Source: Parvimonas sp000223315 (GTDB taxonomy: Bacteria; Bacillota; Clostridia; Tissierellales; Peptoniphilaceae). Taken from it: a DNA stretch of 64,000 bases. Both the position numbers and the translations under genes were made by a program. The stretch spans positions 1,437,267 to 1,501,266 of the forward strand of contig CP189843.1 in NCBI GenBank assembly GCA_050262155.1. Reading direction: 5' to 3'. The notes beneath the pieces were generated by a model, which ran no database searches, was not told the origin of the DNA, and saw nothing but the letters and a program-made list of their open reading frames with translations. Of the stretch, positions 8,510 through 17,473 are shown in pieces; the stretch's first letter is position 1, and the number at the start of each line of letters is the position of its first letter.

Positions 8510-10057
8510 TTATAATAGCGAAAAATCTTCCATATTCCAAATTTCTGTCGCTATATCTGTATAAAAGTCCTTTTCGTGAGAGATTAAAAAAATTCCTCCC
8601 TTATATTCCCTTAAGGCTCTTTTCAATTCCTCCTTTGACTCAGGATCAAGATGGTTTGTAGGTTCATCAAGCATTAGGATGTTTGTCTTTTCATTTAAAA
8701 TCTTACAAAGCCTTACCTTTGCCTGTTCTCCACCACTTAAAACTTTCATCTGTGATTCGATATGCACATTTGTAAGTGAACATTTTGCAAGAGCAGCACG
8801 AATTTTAAATTGCTCCCAACTTGGAAATTTCTCCCACATCTCATCAATTGGTGTATTATTGTTGTCATAATGTTCTTCTTGTTTAAAATATCCTATTGCC
8901 AAGTTTTGACCGAAAGAAACAGAACCTGAAATAGCTTTAATATTTCCAAGAATTGTATTTACAAGAGTTGTCTTACCAAGCCCGTTCGCTCCTACGATAG
9001 CAATTCTATCTCCTCTTTCCATACGAAGATTTAAAGGCTTACTAATCGGCTTATCATAACCTATTACCAAATCTTCTGTTTCAAAAATTAATCTACTTGT
9101 AGAAGGAGCTGTTTCAAAATAGAATTCAGGCTTTGGTTTTTCCCTTACAAGCTCAATCTTTTCCATTTTATCAAGTTTTTTCTGTCTTGACATAGCCATA
9201 TTTCTAGTAGCAACTCTAGCCTTATTTCTTTGCACAAAATCTTCAAGTTCTTGAATTTCCTGTTGTTGTTTTTTATAAGCAGCTTCAATTTGTCTTTGTT
9301 TCAACTCTTTCAGTCTTAAAAATTCGTCATAATCTCCAACATATCTATTTACTTCACAATTTTCAACATGGTAAATCAAATTTATTACAGAATTTAAAAA
9401 TGAAATATCATGAGAAATTAAAATAAAGGCATTTTCATAATTTTGTAAATATCTTCTAAGCCAATTTATATGCTCCTCGTCCAAATAGTTAGTAGGCTCG
9501 TCAAGAAGTAAAATATCAGGCTTTTCTAAAAGCAATTTTGCAAGTAAAATCTTTGAACGTTGTCCACCTGAAAGGTCAAAAGCAGGTCTATCAAGCCAAT
9601 CTTTAATTCCCATATTATGAGAAATTTCATCAATCTTGGAATCAATCATATAAAAGTCATTCGTTTCAAGTAATTCTTGAAGCTCCGCTGCATCCAGCAT
9701 TATATTATCAAGTTCTTGACCTGATAATTCACCCATTTTCATATAAATATCATTTAATTCACTTTCAACTTCAAAAAGATATGAAAAGGCTGATTTTAAA
9801 ACATCTCGAACAGTCATATCAGCACCGATTATGGAATGTTGGTCAAGGTAGCCAATTCTTACTCTCTTTGCCCATTCGATATTTCCCTCTTCAGCTTCAA
9901 GTTTTCCAGTAACCAAATTTAAAAAGGTACTCTTACCCTCTCCATTTGGTCCAACAAGTCCTATATGTTCCCCTTTTAAAAGTCTAAAATTTACATCTTT
10001 AAGTATTTGACGACCACCAAAGCTGTGGCTCAAATTTTTTACAGTTAAAATACTCAT
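8510..10057 (-). CDS. ABC-F family ATPase (translation factor / ribosome-associated)
   Basis: 515 residues with two ABC ATPase domains and no membrane segments, the ABC-F layout. First domain: Walker A GPNGEGKST (36-44), LSGGQ (162-166), DEPTN (186-190). A charged linker at about 245-310 corresponds to the tRNA-interacting region of ABC-F proteins. Second domain: GANGLGKTT (356-364), LSGGE (440-444), DEPTNHLD. ABC-F members act at the ribosomal E site, some rescuing stalled translation and some protecting against antibiotics; sequence alone does not say which. No leader peptide or attenuator typical of resistance ABC-F genes was recognised upstream, so a housekeeping role is favoured. Confidence 0.9.
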   Translation of the reverse strand: MSILTVKNLSHSFGGRQILKDVNFRLLKGEHIGLVGPNGEGKSTFLNLVTGKLEAEEGNIEWAKRVRIGYLDQHSIIGADMTVRDVLKSAFSYLFEVESELNDIYMKMGELSGQELDNIMLDAAELQELLETNDFYMIDSKIDEISHNMGIKDWLDRPAFDLSGGQRSKILLAKLLLEKPDILLLDEPTNYLDEEHINWLRRYLQNYENAFILISHDISFLNSVINLIYHVENCEVNRYVGDYDEFLRLKELKQRQIEAAYKKQQQEIQELEDFVQRNKARVATRNMAMSRQKKLDKMEKIELVREKPKPEFYFETAPSTSRLIFETEDLVIGYDKPISKPLNLRMERGDRIAIVGANGLGKTTLVNTILGNIKAISGSVSFGQNLAIGYFKQEEHYDNNNTPIDEMWEKFPSWEQFKIRAALAKCSLTNVHIESQMKVLSGGEQAKVRLCKILNEKTNILMLDEPTNHLDPESKEELKRALREYKGGIFLISHEKDFYTDIATEIWNMEDFSLL

Positions 10058-10154
10058 TTCTTCTCCTTTTAGTATAGCTCTACATATTTTACCATATTTT
10101 TCAATTTAAGTAAAAATTTTAAAGACTGATTTAAAAGGACATATATTTCAACAC

Positions 10155-10178
10155 AAAAAAGCCGTCATTTCTGACGGC
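10155..10178 (-). terminator. Terminator of the C69 dipeptidase gene
   Basis: GCCGTCA / TGACGGC stem, followed on the minus strand by TTTTTTG. Confidence 0.85.
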
Positions 10179-10201
10179 AATTTAATCTTTTTTAAAGTCT
10201 T

Positions 10202-11743
10202 TTAAGCATCTGATCTTGAAAATCCGTTTTTCATTTCACAACTTGCTGTGAAAAGTGTCTTATCAAGTAAATCATTTGTTTGGTCTTTTACAAAATCTGT
10301 TATCTCATCATTTGCTTTTTCTAAAAATTCGTGAACATTCTTTATCTTTGATTTGTTTTTCAAAAATTCTTTATCATATTTATTCAAGAATGTACGACAT
10401 TTTGATTGAACTGCATTTTGATATCTTTCAACATGAGAAGCAGTTGATGGAAAATGCGCATCGCAAAGTGCTCCGATGATACGATTTACCCAATAGAAAT
10501 TATCTGTTGAAGGAGTTAGAGTCGTATTTTCTAAATATTCAGGTGTTTTTGTAATATTTGCATAATATGGGATTATTGCATTAAATACATTTGAACCGAA
10601 AGATAGCCACTCAATACTTCTGATTTCTTCAGGCATATAAGGTCTTATTTGAACTAGAGCCAAAACATCATTACGATTTATGCCTATAGGTCTAAATTTA
10701 CCCTTTTGTGATAAATCTCCATTCTTTAGATATGGGTCATAAGGAGTTCCTTGATAGTGATTAGACATAATATACTTAACATCTTCTATTGTAATCTTCT
10801 TTTCAGGAATCATGCACCAAGGAAGATTATCACTATGTGGTTTAAATTCAGCATCTTCACCATCCCAATCGAAAGTGTTTGGATTAAAATATCTTAACAT
10901 TACCCAAGCACGAGGTGTATTGTAAGTATGATCAGCATCTGAATGACTTCCAAAAGCAACTCTTGGATTGAAAGGCTCTTTATAGTCTTCATCTTCATCA
11001 TAATCAAAACCTTCTTCAAAATCTTCAAGAATTTTTTCAAGAGAGATATCAGTAGATAAATCAAGGAAATTTTCTTCAACAAATTCTTTCAAATCTGATG
11101 AACACATAAATTCTTCCTTTGCTCCGTAAGCATCTTCAAAATCAAAATGATCAAGTCCGAATTGATTTGGCATTACAACATAAACCTCATCAGGAACTCT
11201 TCTTGCTATCCAGTGATGACCGCCAATTGTTTCAAACCACCAAATAGAATCAACATCTTGAAAAGCAATTCCGTTACTTTCATAAGTCCCATATTTCTCT
11301 ATTAATGCACCAAGTCTTTCAACACCCTCTTTAGCACTATTTATATAAGGAAGAGTAATTACAACAAAATCTTCCTCTCCTATTCCACCCTTTTTTATAA
11401 TATCAGGTTCAAATTCTACTAAAGGATCCGCTCCCAAAACTCTTTCATTTGTAGTAATAGTTTCTGTTGCAGTCATTGAAACATTTTTTTCATTAACACC
11501 ACAAGCTCCCCAAACTCCACGCCATTTTTTTACATTTGGCAGACAAGTATAACGCATAGGATTTTTAGGCAATTCTATTTCACAATCTGTACGAACGGAT
11601 TTATAATGAATTGGTTGATCTTTAGGCTCAACAACAATGAATTTTTTTGATTTAAACATTCCAGCTGAAGAATCTTCAATACGAGCAACCAAAGTTGAAC
11701 CGTCATAACTTGCTTTTTTACCTATAAGAATTGTAGTACACAT
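10202..11743 (-). CDS. pepD: C69 family dipeptidase
   Basis: N-terminal-nucleophile hydrolase that cleaves dipeptides. 513 residues starting MCTTILIGKKASYDGSTLVAR; Cys2 becomes the nucleophile after removal of Met, and the conserved block VWGACGVNEKNVSMTATE and the VDSIWWFETIGGHHWIARR motif are typical of peptidase family C69 (PepD of lactic acid bacteria). No signal peptide is seen, so the enzyme is probably cytoplasmic and used in peptide nutrition. The ATG follows GAGGAGG. Single-gene unit with its own terminator; upstream lies a long repeat array. Confidence 0.92.
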   Translation of the reverse strand: MCTTILIGKKASYDGSTLVARIEDSSAGMFKSKKFIVVEPKDQPIHYKSVRTDCEIELPKNPMRYTCLPNVKKWRGVWGACGVNEKNVSMTATETITTNERVLGADPLVEFEPDIIKKGGIGEEDFVVITLPYINSAKEGVERLGALIEKYGTYESNGIAFQDVDSIWWFETIGGHHWIARRVPDEVYVVMPNQFGLDHFDFEDAYGAKEEFMCSSDLKEFVEENFLDLSTDISLEKILEDFEEGFDYDEDEDYKEPFNPRVAFGSHSDADHTYNTPRAWVMLRYFNPNTFDWDGEDAEFKPHSDNLPWCMIPEKKITIEDVKYIMSNHYQGTPYDPYLKNGDLSQKGKFRPIGINRNDVLALVQIRPYMPEEIRSIEWLSFGSNVFNAIIPYYANITKTPEYLENTTLTPSTDNFYWVNRIIGALCDAHFPSTASHVERYQNAVQSKCRTFLNKYDKEFLKNKSKIKNVHEFLEKANDEITDFVKDQTNDLLDKTLFTASCEMKNGFSRSDA

Positions 11744-11879
11744 AACAAACCTCCTCAGTCTTTAAATAATAATTATTATTAACTACAATAATATTATAAC
11801 TCAAATTCACAAAAAAGTAAAAATATTTTTTATTGTTTCACAAAAAACTTAATCTACTTTTGTATTTGAAATTATGGAT

Positions 11880-12690
11880 ATAATGAAAAACAAAATGCTT
11901 CACGTCATAGTACTTTGTAGAGAAATGCCCTCAACACGTCATCTCGACTATTTGTTTGTTTACAATCAATAGTATTCCCGAAAGAAATCTAAACAAGATT
12001 TATTATGTATCTGCGATACATTTACTTTTACTTGTTTACAAGCAAAAGTATGAGATCTTTCGACTTCGTTACACTTCGCTCAAGATGACGTATAAAGAGA
12101 ATATCTTTGTCCAATAGCCGGACGTTAATAGTAAATAAACTTCAATAAAATGTAAAAATTGTATATTATAAAGAAATAACTCACGTCATAGAACTTTGAA
12201 ATTAAATACCCCTAACACGTCATTTCGACTGAAACGGAACGTAGTGAAGTGAAGTGAAGTGGATCTAGCTCTAACTTTGTTTACTTGTAAACAAAAGTAG
12301 GTCTGACGGGGTAATTGTATCGTTAGATACAATTGCTCTGGAAATCTCAACTATTGATTAACTGTAAACATTAGTAAATTTTTTATATGTATCTACGATA
12401 CATTACTTTTGCTAAATCAAAAGTATGAGATCTCTCCGCTTTGTTTCGCTTTGCTCAACTCCGGTCGAGATGACGTATAAGGATTAATACTTCGTTTAGT
12501 GGCTAAACGTTAACAGTAAATAAACTTCAATAAATTTTAAAAATTGTATATTATAAAGAAATAACTCACGTCATAGAACTTTGAAATTAAATACCCCTAA
12601 CACGTCATCTCGAGCGTAGTCGAGAGATCTCACACTATTATTTGCTTGCAAATAATAGTAAGTCCTGTAAAGGACTTAAAAATAATTAAC
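11880..12690. repeat. Composite intergenic repeat array 2
   Basis: The gene-free gap 11744-12756 is mostly repeat modules in tandem. A direct copy of about 120 bases carrying GTAAATAAACTTCAATAAA through CACGTCATAGAACTTTG is found at about 12130-12240 and 12515-12615 (offset 385). Between the copies are the hairpin modules TTGTATC/GATACAA, ATGTATC/GATACAT and ACTTTTG/CAAAAGT and GAGATGACGT ends. At 12240-12260 GTGAA is iterated, a small microsatellite inside the module. 11764-11880 is plain AT-rich sequence. Confidence 0.85.
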
Positions 12691-12756
12691 TCAATATATT
12701 TCACAAAAAAACAATTAACGGTAACTATCCATTAATTGTCTTTTATAATGTAAATA

Positions 12757-13545
12757 CTATTTGCTTTTTAATAATCTGTTGACTTCCTTTTGTACTTCCT
12801 CATAATTGTAACCTGCATTTTCGAGCCTTGCACGTCTTAATTCTCCGTTACCCCAGTTTCCTTGAATGACTTCTTTGGCTACTTCTCTTATTGCCTTTTC
12901 ATTTATAAAAGCTCTGTAATCAACCCAACCCTTTAATTCCTTTACATAGTAATAACTTCCCCATTTTCTAGTTAAAGTCACTTCTTCTCCTTGATGATTT
13001 TGTGTCGTTCCAATCATACTTTTATCTTCACAAAACCAAGGCAAACTGTCGATTGAATAATAGCCTTTAATTTTGCTCTTTATATTCAAAAGCTCCATAT
13101 ATTCTCCCTTATCTTGAAATTCTTTTAATCTATATACAAAATAATGTGGTCTTCCCGCATAAACCCACAATCTATCGTGATTATCCACAGAAATTCCATT
13201 TGCAGAATAGTTACAATGAATAATTCTGTTTTCATCAATAAAAATTCCTGTATGTCCATAACTTGAACTGTTATTTTCCCTTTTACCCCATATAAAAATG
13301 TCTCCTCTTTTTGCTTTCCAAGGAACATTGTCAGTTATCTTTTCAAAACCGTTCTTTTCAAGCCAAAAATGTTCGTGTTTAGTGTCAATAGTCCAACCAT
13401 TACTATTAGCCCCCGCACTTCTAAGTGCATAATATAAGGAAGAGGAACAGTCATAACTGGAAGTTCCATTTCTATTTTGCATAGAATACGAAACCTTACC
13501 TTTTCTGTTTTCAAACCACTTTATTGCCTTTTCAATATCTATCAT
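12757..13545 (-). CDS. Phage-type peptidoglycan hydrolase (Pal amidase fold) with Cpl-7 wall-binding repeat
   Basis: 262 residues. The N-terminal domain (about 1-145) matches the bacteriophage peptidoglycan hydrolase family (Pal-type, NlpC/P60-like fold): catalytic Cys33 in SSYDCSSSLYYAL and His98 in SSYGHTGIF. A central SH3-like segment (about 150-212, with LTRKWGSYYYVKELKGWVDY) is followed by a single Cpl-7-type wall-binding repeat at about 217-258 (EVIQGNWGNGELRRARLENA). No signal peptide, so export would need a holin-like partner. It lies 8 bases downstream of a YvrJ-family small gene whose stop overlaps the lysin's AGGAG site. No phage structural genes are nearby, so it is a domesticated or stand-alone cassette. 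Confidence 0.88.
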   Translation of the reverse strand: MIDIEKAIKWFENRKGKVSYSMQNRNGTSSYDCSSSLYYALRSAGANSNGWTIDTKHEHFWLEKNGFEKITDNVPWKAKRGDIFIWGKRENNSSSYGHTGIFIDENRIIHCNYSANGISVDNHDRLWVYAGRPHYFVYRLKEFQDKGEYMELLNIKSKIKGYYSIDSLPWFCEDKSMIGTTQNHQGEEVTLTRKWGSYYYVKELKGWVDYRAFINEKAIREVAKEVIQGNWGNGELRRARLENAGYNYEEVQKEVNRLLKSK

Positions 13546-13553
13546 AAAAACTC

Positions 13554-13697
13554 CTATTTAAGTTTAACAACCAATTCGTTTATAGCCTTTGTAAGTTCGT
13601 CTATCTTCTTTTCAAATCTTAATAATAAGAAAATGGAAAGGACAACAGGAAAGCCTACATTTGAAATACTTGTAATTATATTTTCAATATTTTCCAT
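13554..13697 (-). CDS. YvrJ-family small membrane protein
   Basis: 47 residues: MENIENIITSISNVGFPVV, then a hydrophobic stretch with a short FEKKIDELTKAINEL amphipathic tail. This matches the YvrJ family (single membrane helix, holin-like size). ATG at 13695-13697 preceded by GGAGG (13702-13707). It directly precedes the lysin and may help its release, which is inference from size and context. It is shorter than 60 codons but has a good RBS and perfect family pattern. Confidence 0.85.
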   Translation of the reverse strand: MENIENIITSISNVGFPVVLSIFLLLRFEKKIDELTKAINELVVKLK

Positions 13698-13719
13698 TTT
13701 TTCCTCCAATCTTATAGCA

Positions 13720-13742
13720 AAAAAAGACCAAAAGGTCTTTTT
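13720..13742. terminator. Hairpin terminator inside the lysin cassette
   Basis: AAAAAGACC / GGTCTTTTT around a 4-base A loop, T run on either strand. It separates the two upstream small genes from yvrJ-lysin, so the lysin probably depends on read-through or its own promoter. Confidence 0.8.
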
Positions 13743-13745
13743 CTA

Positions 13746-13961
13746 CTAGATTAATGTAATTTCTTCATAGCTTGTTGAAATAATATTAGCCTTTTTAACT
13801 CCTGTAACTTTTAAATCATCTTTAGCCAAAACTGACTTGTAATCAAAAGTTTTTATTATATCACCCGCTTCATCAGCTGACATATTTTTAATATTTGAAA
13901 TTGTAAATGCCATATTTTTTCCGTCCTCTAATGTTAGAGTCATACTCAATGTCTTCTTCAT
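13746..13961 (-). CDS. DUF2922 family protein
   Basis: 71 residues, MKKTLSMTLTLEDGKNMAFT start, with the pattern of the DUF2922 family: a short beta-rich N-terminal half with LEDGK, ISNIKNMSADEAGDIIKTF, and a VTGVKKANIISTSYEEI end. Function unknown. It lies 10 bases after the upstream DUF1659-like gene. Families DUF1659, DUF2922 and YvrJ commonly travel together in Firmicutes, which supports all three calls. Confidence 0.8.
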   Translation of the reverse strand: MKKTLSMTLTLEDGKNMAFTISNIKNMSADEAGDIIKTFDYKSVLAKDDLKVTGVKKANIISTSYEEITLI

Positions 13962-13971
13962 TTTTTACCTC

Positions 13972-14157
13972 CTACTCTAAAGTTGTTTCTACGACTTTAA
14001 TTGCTTCTTTTTTTGTACCGTCAATAAATTTTTCAACGAATTCTCCGAGTTTCTTTAAATTTTCATCGGAACAATCACTTTGAACATTCTTTACAGTTAC
14101 ACTTCTCTTTTTAGAATTAGCAAGATTAAAACTAACCTTTAAATACTTTTTAGCCAT
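13972..14157 (-). CDS. Small DUF1659-like protein
   Basis: 61 residues, MAKKYLKVSFNLANSKKRS start, then VTVKNVQSDCSDENLKKLGEF and a short basic end. Size, position before DUF2922-YvrJ, and the pattern of a short beta segment followed by a helix fit DUF1659, though the sequence match by eye is only moderate. AAGGAGAAAAG precedes the ATG. First gene of the minus-strand cassette. Confidence 0.65.
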   Translation of the reverse strand: MAKKYLKVSFNLANSKKRSVTVKNVQSDCSDENLKKLGEFVEKFIDGTKKEAIKVVETTLE

Positions 14158-14312
14158 ATCTTTTCTCCTTTTAATTTATTTTGTAAGCCTTACACTTATA
14201 TAATAAAAATTTTTCAAAAAAAGGGGGGATAAGGTTTATCTCTTATTCCTTTAACTTGTTAGAAGCACTAATTTATGTTAAAATAATTGATACTAAGAGA
14301 TTTGGAGGCAAT

Positions 14313-14996
14313 ATGAATAAAGAAGTACTCGGAATTTTTTCGTACATAATATTATTAATTTATACATTATTTACCATTGGTAATTTATATATGATTTTAC
14401 AAAAAAAAGATACAGAAAGAAGTTTTTTCAATGTCTTATTAATGCCCCTATTGGCGTTATTCTACTTTTTAAAATTTAAAAACCATAATATTTTAATATA
14501 TCTTTCAATTTTTTCCTTTTGGATTGGTGATATATTATGTACAAAAAGAAATAAAAAAAATATAATCATAGGCTTACCGCTTTTTATCATCGGTATAGCC
14601 TTATATATAGTAAAACTTGCAACATTTATTAAAATTTCAGAATTGAACTACCTACTTACAATAGTGATAATGCTATTGTATTTCGGACTTGTTTTCTTTG
14701 AAACTATAATATCCTATGAATATGCAATTGAATACTTTAAAGGTGATATAATTTACCTTTATATTTTTGCTTTTGTAAATGCAACACTTTGTATTATAGC
14801 GATTTTAAATGCATTTTCAAATTATAGAAGTGGAGTATGGTATTTAATCTTCGGAAGTAATCTATTCTTACTTTCAAGCTCACTCTTCTTATTTGTAGTA
14901 TTTATAAAAAATAATAGATTTTTTAATCTATGCCTAACATTGACTTATGCAATTGCAAAACTGCTTTTGATAATAGGCTTTGGGCTATTAATATAA
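14313..14996 (+). CDS. YhhN-like multi-pass membrane protein
   Basis: 227 residues from the ATG at 14313, chosen because GGAGG at 14304-14308 sits in front of it; an in-frame ATG 19 codons earlier has no such site. About eight hydrophobic helices, with FWIGDILC in the first half and FGSNLFLLSSSLFLFVVF near the end, which resemble the G-D and GAxLFxxSD motifs of the YhhN/TMEM86 family (lysoplasmalogenase-like). The match is remote, so the enzymatic role is only a suggestion. Stands alone, divergent from the lysin cassette and closed by its own terminator. Confidence 0.6.
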   Translation: MNKEVLGIFSYIILLIYTLFTIGNLYMILQKKDTERSFFNVLLMPLLALFYFLKFKNHNILIYLSIFSFWIGDILCTKRNKKNIIIGLPLFIIGIALYIVKLATFIKISELNYLLTIVIMLLYFGLVFFETIISYEYAIEYFKGDIIYLYIFAFVNATLCIIAILNAFSNYRSGVWYLIFGSNLFLLSSSLFLFVVFIKNNRFFNLCLTLTYAIAKLLLIIGFGLLI

Positions 14997-15020
14997 CGAC
15001 TGATTTCAGTCGTTTTTTTG
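14996..15020 (+). terminator. Terminator of the YhhN-like gene
   Basis: ACGACTG / CAGTCGT stem with an ATTT loop followed by seven T. Confidence 0.85.
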
Positions 15021-15033
15021 TTAAGGACATATT

Positions 15034-15900
15034 AAGGAATAATACTTCGTCTAGTGGCTAGACGTTAATGGTAAATAGACTTCAAAAATTGTTTATTATT
15101 AAAAAACACTCTACATTTTATAATACTTTATTGATTGAAAAATTAATAATCTTATTCTTTCACAATAAAAATTTACGTCATAACACTTTGTAAAGTAATG
15201 CTCCCAACACGTCATCTCGACCGAAACGAAGCAAAGCTGAGTGTAGCGGAGAGATCTCATTACTATTATTTATATGTAAATAATAGTAAGTCTTGAAAAT
15301 ATTAAAAAAGGAAATATTTAGATACAATAATTATAAAATCTCTAAAACTCATTTTAGTATGAGATTCACATAGTAGATGTATCTACGATACATTTACTTT
15401 TGCTAATGCAAAAGTATGAGATCTTTCGACTTCGTTACACTTCGCTCAAGATGACGTATAAGGAATAATACTTCGTCTAGTGGCTAGACGTTAATGGTAA
15501 ATAGACTTCAAAAATTGTTTATTATTAAAAAACACTCTACATTTTATAATACTTTATTGATTGAAAAATTAATAATCTTATTCTTTCACAATAAAAATTC
15601 ACGTCATAACACTTTGTAAAGTAATGCTCCCAACACGTCATCTCGACCGAAACGAAGCAAAGCTGAGTGTAGCGGAGAGATCTCATACATTTGCTTGTAT
15701 TCAAGCAAATGTAAATGTATCGTAGATACATCAACTACGGAAATATAATAAATACATTTGTGTATTAATTTAATTTTTAAATTCTATATAAATTTAGTTA
15801 AGATTTCTTTCGGAAATACTATTGCTTGTAAATAAACTTCAATATTTTTACAATAAAACAGTTCAATTCACATCACTTTGAAAAGCACATCTTAAACAAA
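15034..15900. repeat. Composite intergenic repeat array 3 with a 227-base direct repeat
   Basis: The gap 14997-16096 is mostly repeat. A segment at 15034-15260 is repeated almost perfectly at 15460-15686 (offset 426); it runs from AAGGAATAATACTTCG through the GTCTAGTGGCTAGAC hairpin and an AT-rich spacer to CACGTCATCTCGACCGAA and GAGATCTCAT. Between and after the copies are hairpins: ACTATTATT/AATAATAGT, ACTTTTG/CAAAAGT, ATGTATC/GATACAT and CATTTGCTTG/CAAGCAAATG. From 15900 to 16033 plain AT-rich sequence precedes a promoter. The minus-strand frame at 15537-15734 lies wholly in the repeat. Confidence 0.85.
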
Positions 15901-16033
15901 GAACGAAACTCATTCAAACATAAAAATATCATACGATACCAAAGTGAATTATCGTTGAAAAAATCGGATTTATAGGTACTTTTCAAATAAAAAATATTTA
16001 TTTAAAATCTTTAATAAAAATGCATTTTTTCCA

Positions 16034-16062
16034 TTGTTTTTTTATATCTTTTATGATAGAAT
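16034..16062 (+). promoter_or_regulatory. Promoter of the Gate-domain membrane protein gene
   Basis: -35 TTGTTT (16034-16039), 17-base spacer, -10 TAGAAT (16057-16062). The predicted start near 16069 excludes any upstream start codon and supports translation from TTG 16097. Confidence 0.6.
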
Positions 16063-16096
16063 AACCATAGTATTTATTTTTTGGAGGTATATTGAA

Positions 16097-17257
16097 TTGG
16101 AAGAAAAAAATATTGGAAGATTCAAAAAAGATATTGGACTCGAAAACTTCCTTTGTCTTGGTTTATTCCTAGCATTTTTTATCTTAATTGGTAGAACAAT
16201 GGGCGGAATAAATATGATCAAAACTATGATGAATACCGGTTTTGATTTACTTATGAATGTATGTCTTTATTTGATGGCGATTGCCGTATTGGCTGGAGCA
16301 ATTTCAGGTCTATTCTCTGAATTTGGAGTAATAGCTCTTGTAAATAAACTTCTGTCAAAAGTTATGAAACCAATTTATGACTTACCCGGAGCTTCTTCTC
16401 TAGGTATGTTAAACTGTTATCTTTCAGATAACCCTGCTATCTTAACATTAGCACATGATGATAACTTTAGACGTTATTTCAAAAAATACCAAATGCCGGC
16501 TCTTACAAACCTTGGAACAGCTTTTGGTATGGGACTTATCACTACAACTACAATGATGGGACTTAACGTTGAAGGTGCTGTAACAAGTGCCTTAATCGGA
16601 AACTTGGGAGCTGTTATAGGTAGTGTTGTATCTGTTAGACTTATGATGCATGCTACTAAAAAAATGTATGGAACTACTGAATATGTTGAAGTAAAATCAA
16701 CTGTTAAAATTCCGGAAAACTCAAGAGTAGTTAGAGAAGGAAGTGCAGGTTCAAGATTTATCCAAGCTATCCTTGACGGTGGAAAAGTTGGTGTTGATAT
16801 GGGACTTTCAATCATTCCCGGTGTTGTAATCATCTGTACATTAGTTATTATACTTACAAACGGACCCGGAGCTGAAGGTGTTTATACAGGATCAGCAAAT
16901 GAAGGAGTTGGAATTCTTCCATGGATTGGAGGAAAATTATCTTTCATCCTTAACCCATTATTCGGTTTCAGTTCTCCGGAAGCAATTGCAGTTCCTATAA
17001 CTGCATTAGGCTCAACAGGAGCAGCAATTGGAACAGTTGCAAAAATGGCAGCAGTAGGAAAAGTTTCAGGAAACGACATAGCAGTATTCACTGCAATCTG
17101 TATGTGCTGGAGTGGATATATCTCAACTCACATCGCAATGATGGATGCACTTGGAACAAAAGAAGCAACAGGAAAAGCATTAATCAGCCATACAATTGGT
17201 GGATTAGTTGCAGGTTTTGCAGCACATATTCTATATATGTTATTCCATATGTTTTAA
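16097..17257 (+). CDS. Nucleoside-recognition (Gate) domain membrane protein
   Basis: 386 residues if translation begins at TTG 16097, nine bases after GGAGG (16083-16087); a longer frame to 16034 starts inside the promoter. Multi-pass protein with a long membrane half, conserved GASSLGMLNCYLSDNPAILTL and GLITTTTMMGLNVEGAVTSA blocks, and FGFSSPEAIAVPITALGSTGA near the end. This is the layout of the Gate/nucleoside-recognition membrane proteins annotated in clostridia as the CD0519/CD1768 family. The transported substrate is unknown; the Gate name does not prove nucleoside transport. Single-gene unit with a clear terminator. Confidence 0.7.
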   Translation: MEEKNIGRFKKDIGLENFLCLGLFLAFFILIGRTMGGINMIKTMMNTGFDLLMNVCLYLMAIAVLAGAISGLFSEFGVIALVNKLLSKVMKPIYDLPGASSLGMLNCYLSDNPAILTLAHDDNFRRYFKKYQMPALTNLGTAFGMGLITTTTMMGLNVEGAVTSALIGNLGAVIGSVVSVRLMMHATKKMYGTTEYVEVKSTVKIPENSRVVREGSAGSRFIQAILDGGKVGVDMGLSIIPGVVIICTLVIILTNGPGAEGVYTGSANEGVGILPWIGGKLSFILNPLFGFSSPEAIAVPITALGSTGAAIGTVAKMAAVGKVSGNDIAVFTAICMCWSGYISTHIAMMDALGTKEATGKALISHTIGGLVAGFAAHILYMLFHMF

Positions 17258-17273
17258 TAAATAAAAAAATATT

Positions 17274-17300
17274 GGTAGCATTTTAAATGCTACCTTTTTT
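17274..17300 (+). terminator. Terminator of the Gate-domain gene
   Basis: GGTAGCATTT / AAATGCTACC palindrome followed by six T. Confidence 0.88.
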
Positions 17301-17473
17301 ATGCCTAAATTTAAGTTTAACAAAACTATCCTTTATGATATAATAATTATGGGTTTATGCCTTATGATAAAGCTATAATTATTTCATCATAATAACCTAA
17401 ATATAATTATCAAAATGGAATTATGATATAATAATCTTATGTTTATATAAAAAATTTTTTAAGGGAGAGAGTT

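Noticed and set aside
12757..14157. Prophage
   Set aside because: Only a lysin and three small genes; no integrase, terminase, capsid or tail genes, no attachment sites seen.
15537..15734. Minus-strand reading frame of 65 codons
   Set aside because: Lies completely in repeat array 3, no family, no ribosome-binding site.
16034..16096. Longer N-terminus of the Gate-domain protein
   Set aside because: The first codons would be inside the promoter; TTG 16097 has a ribosome-binding site at the right distance.
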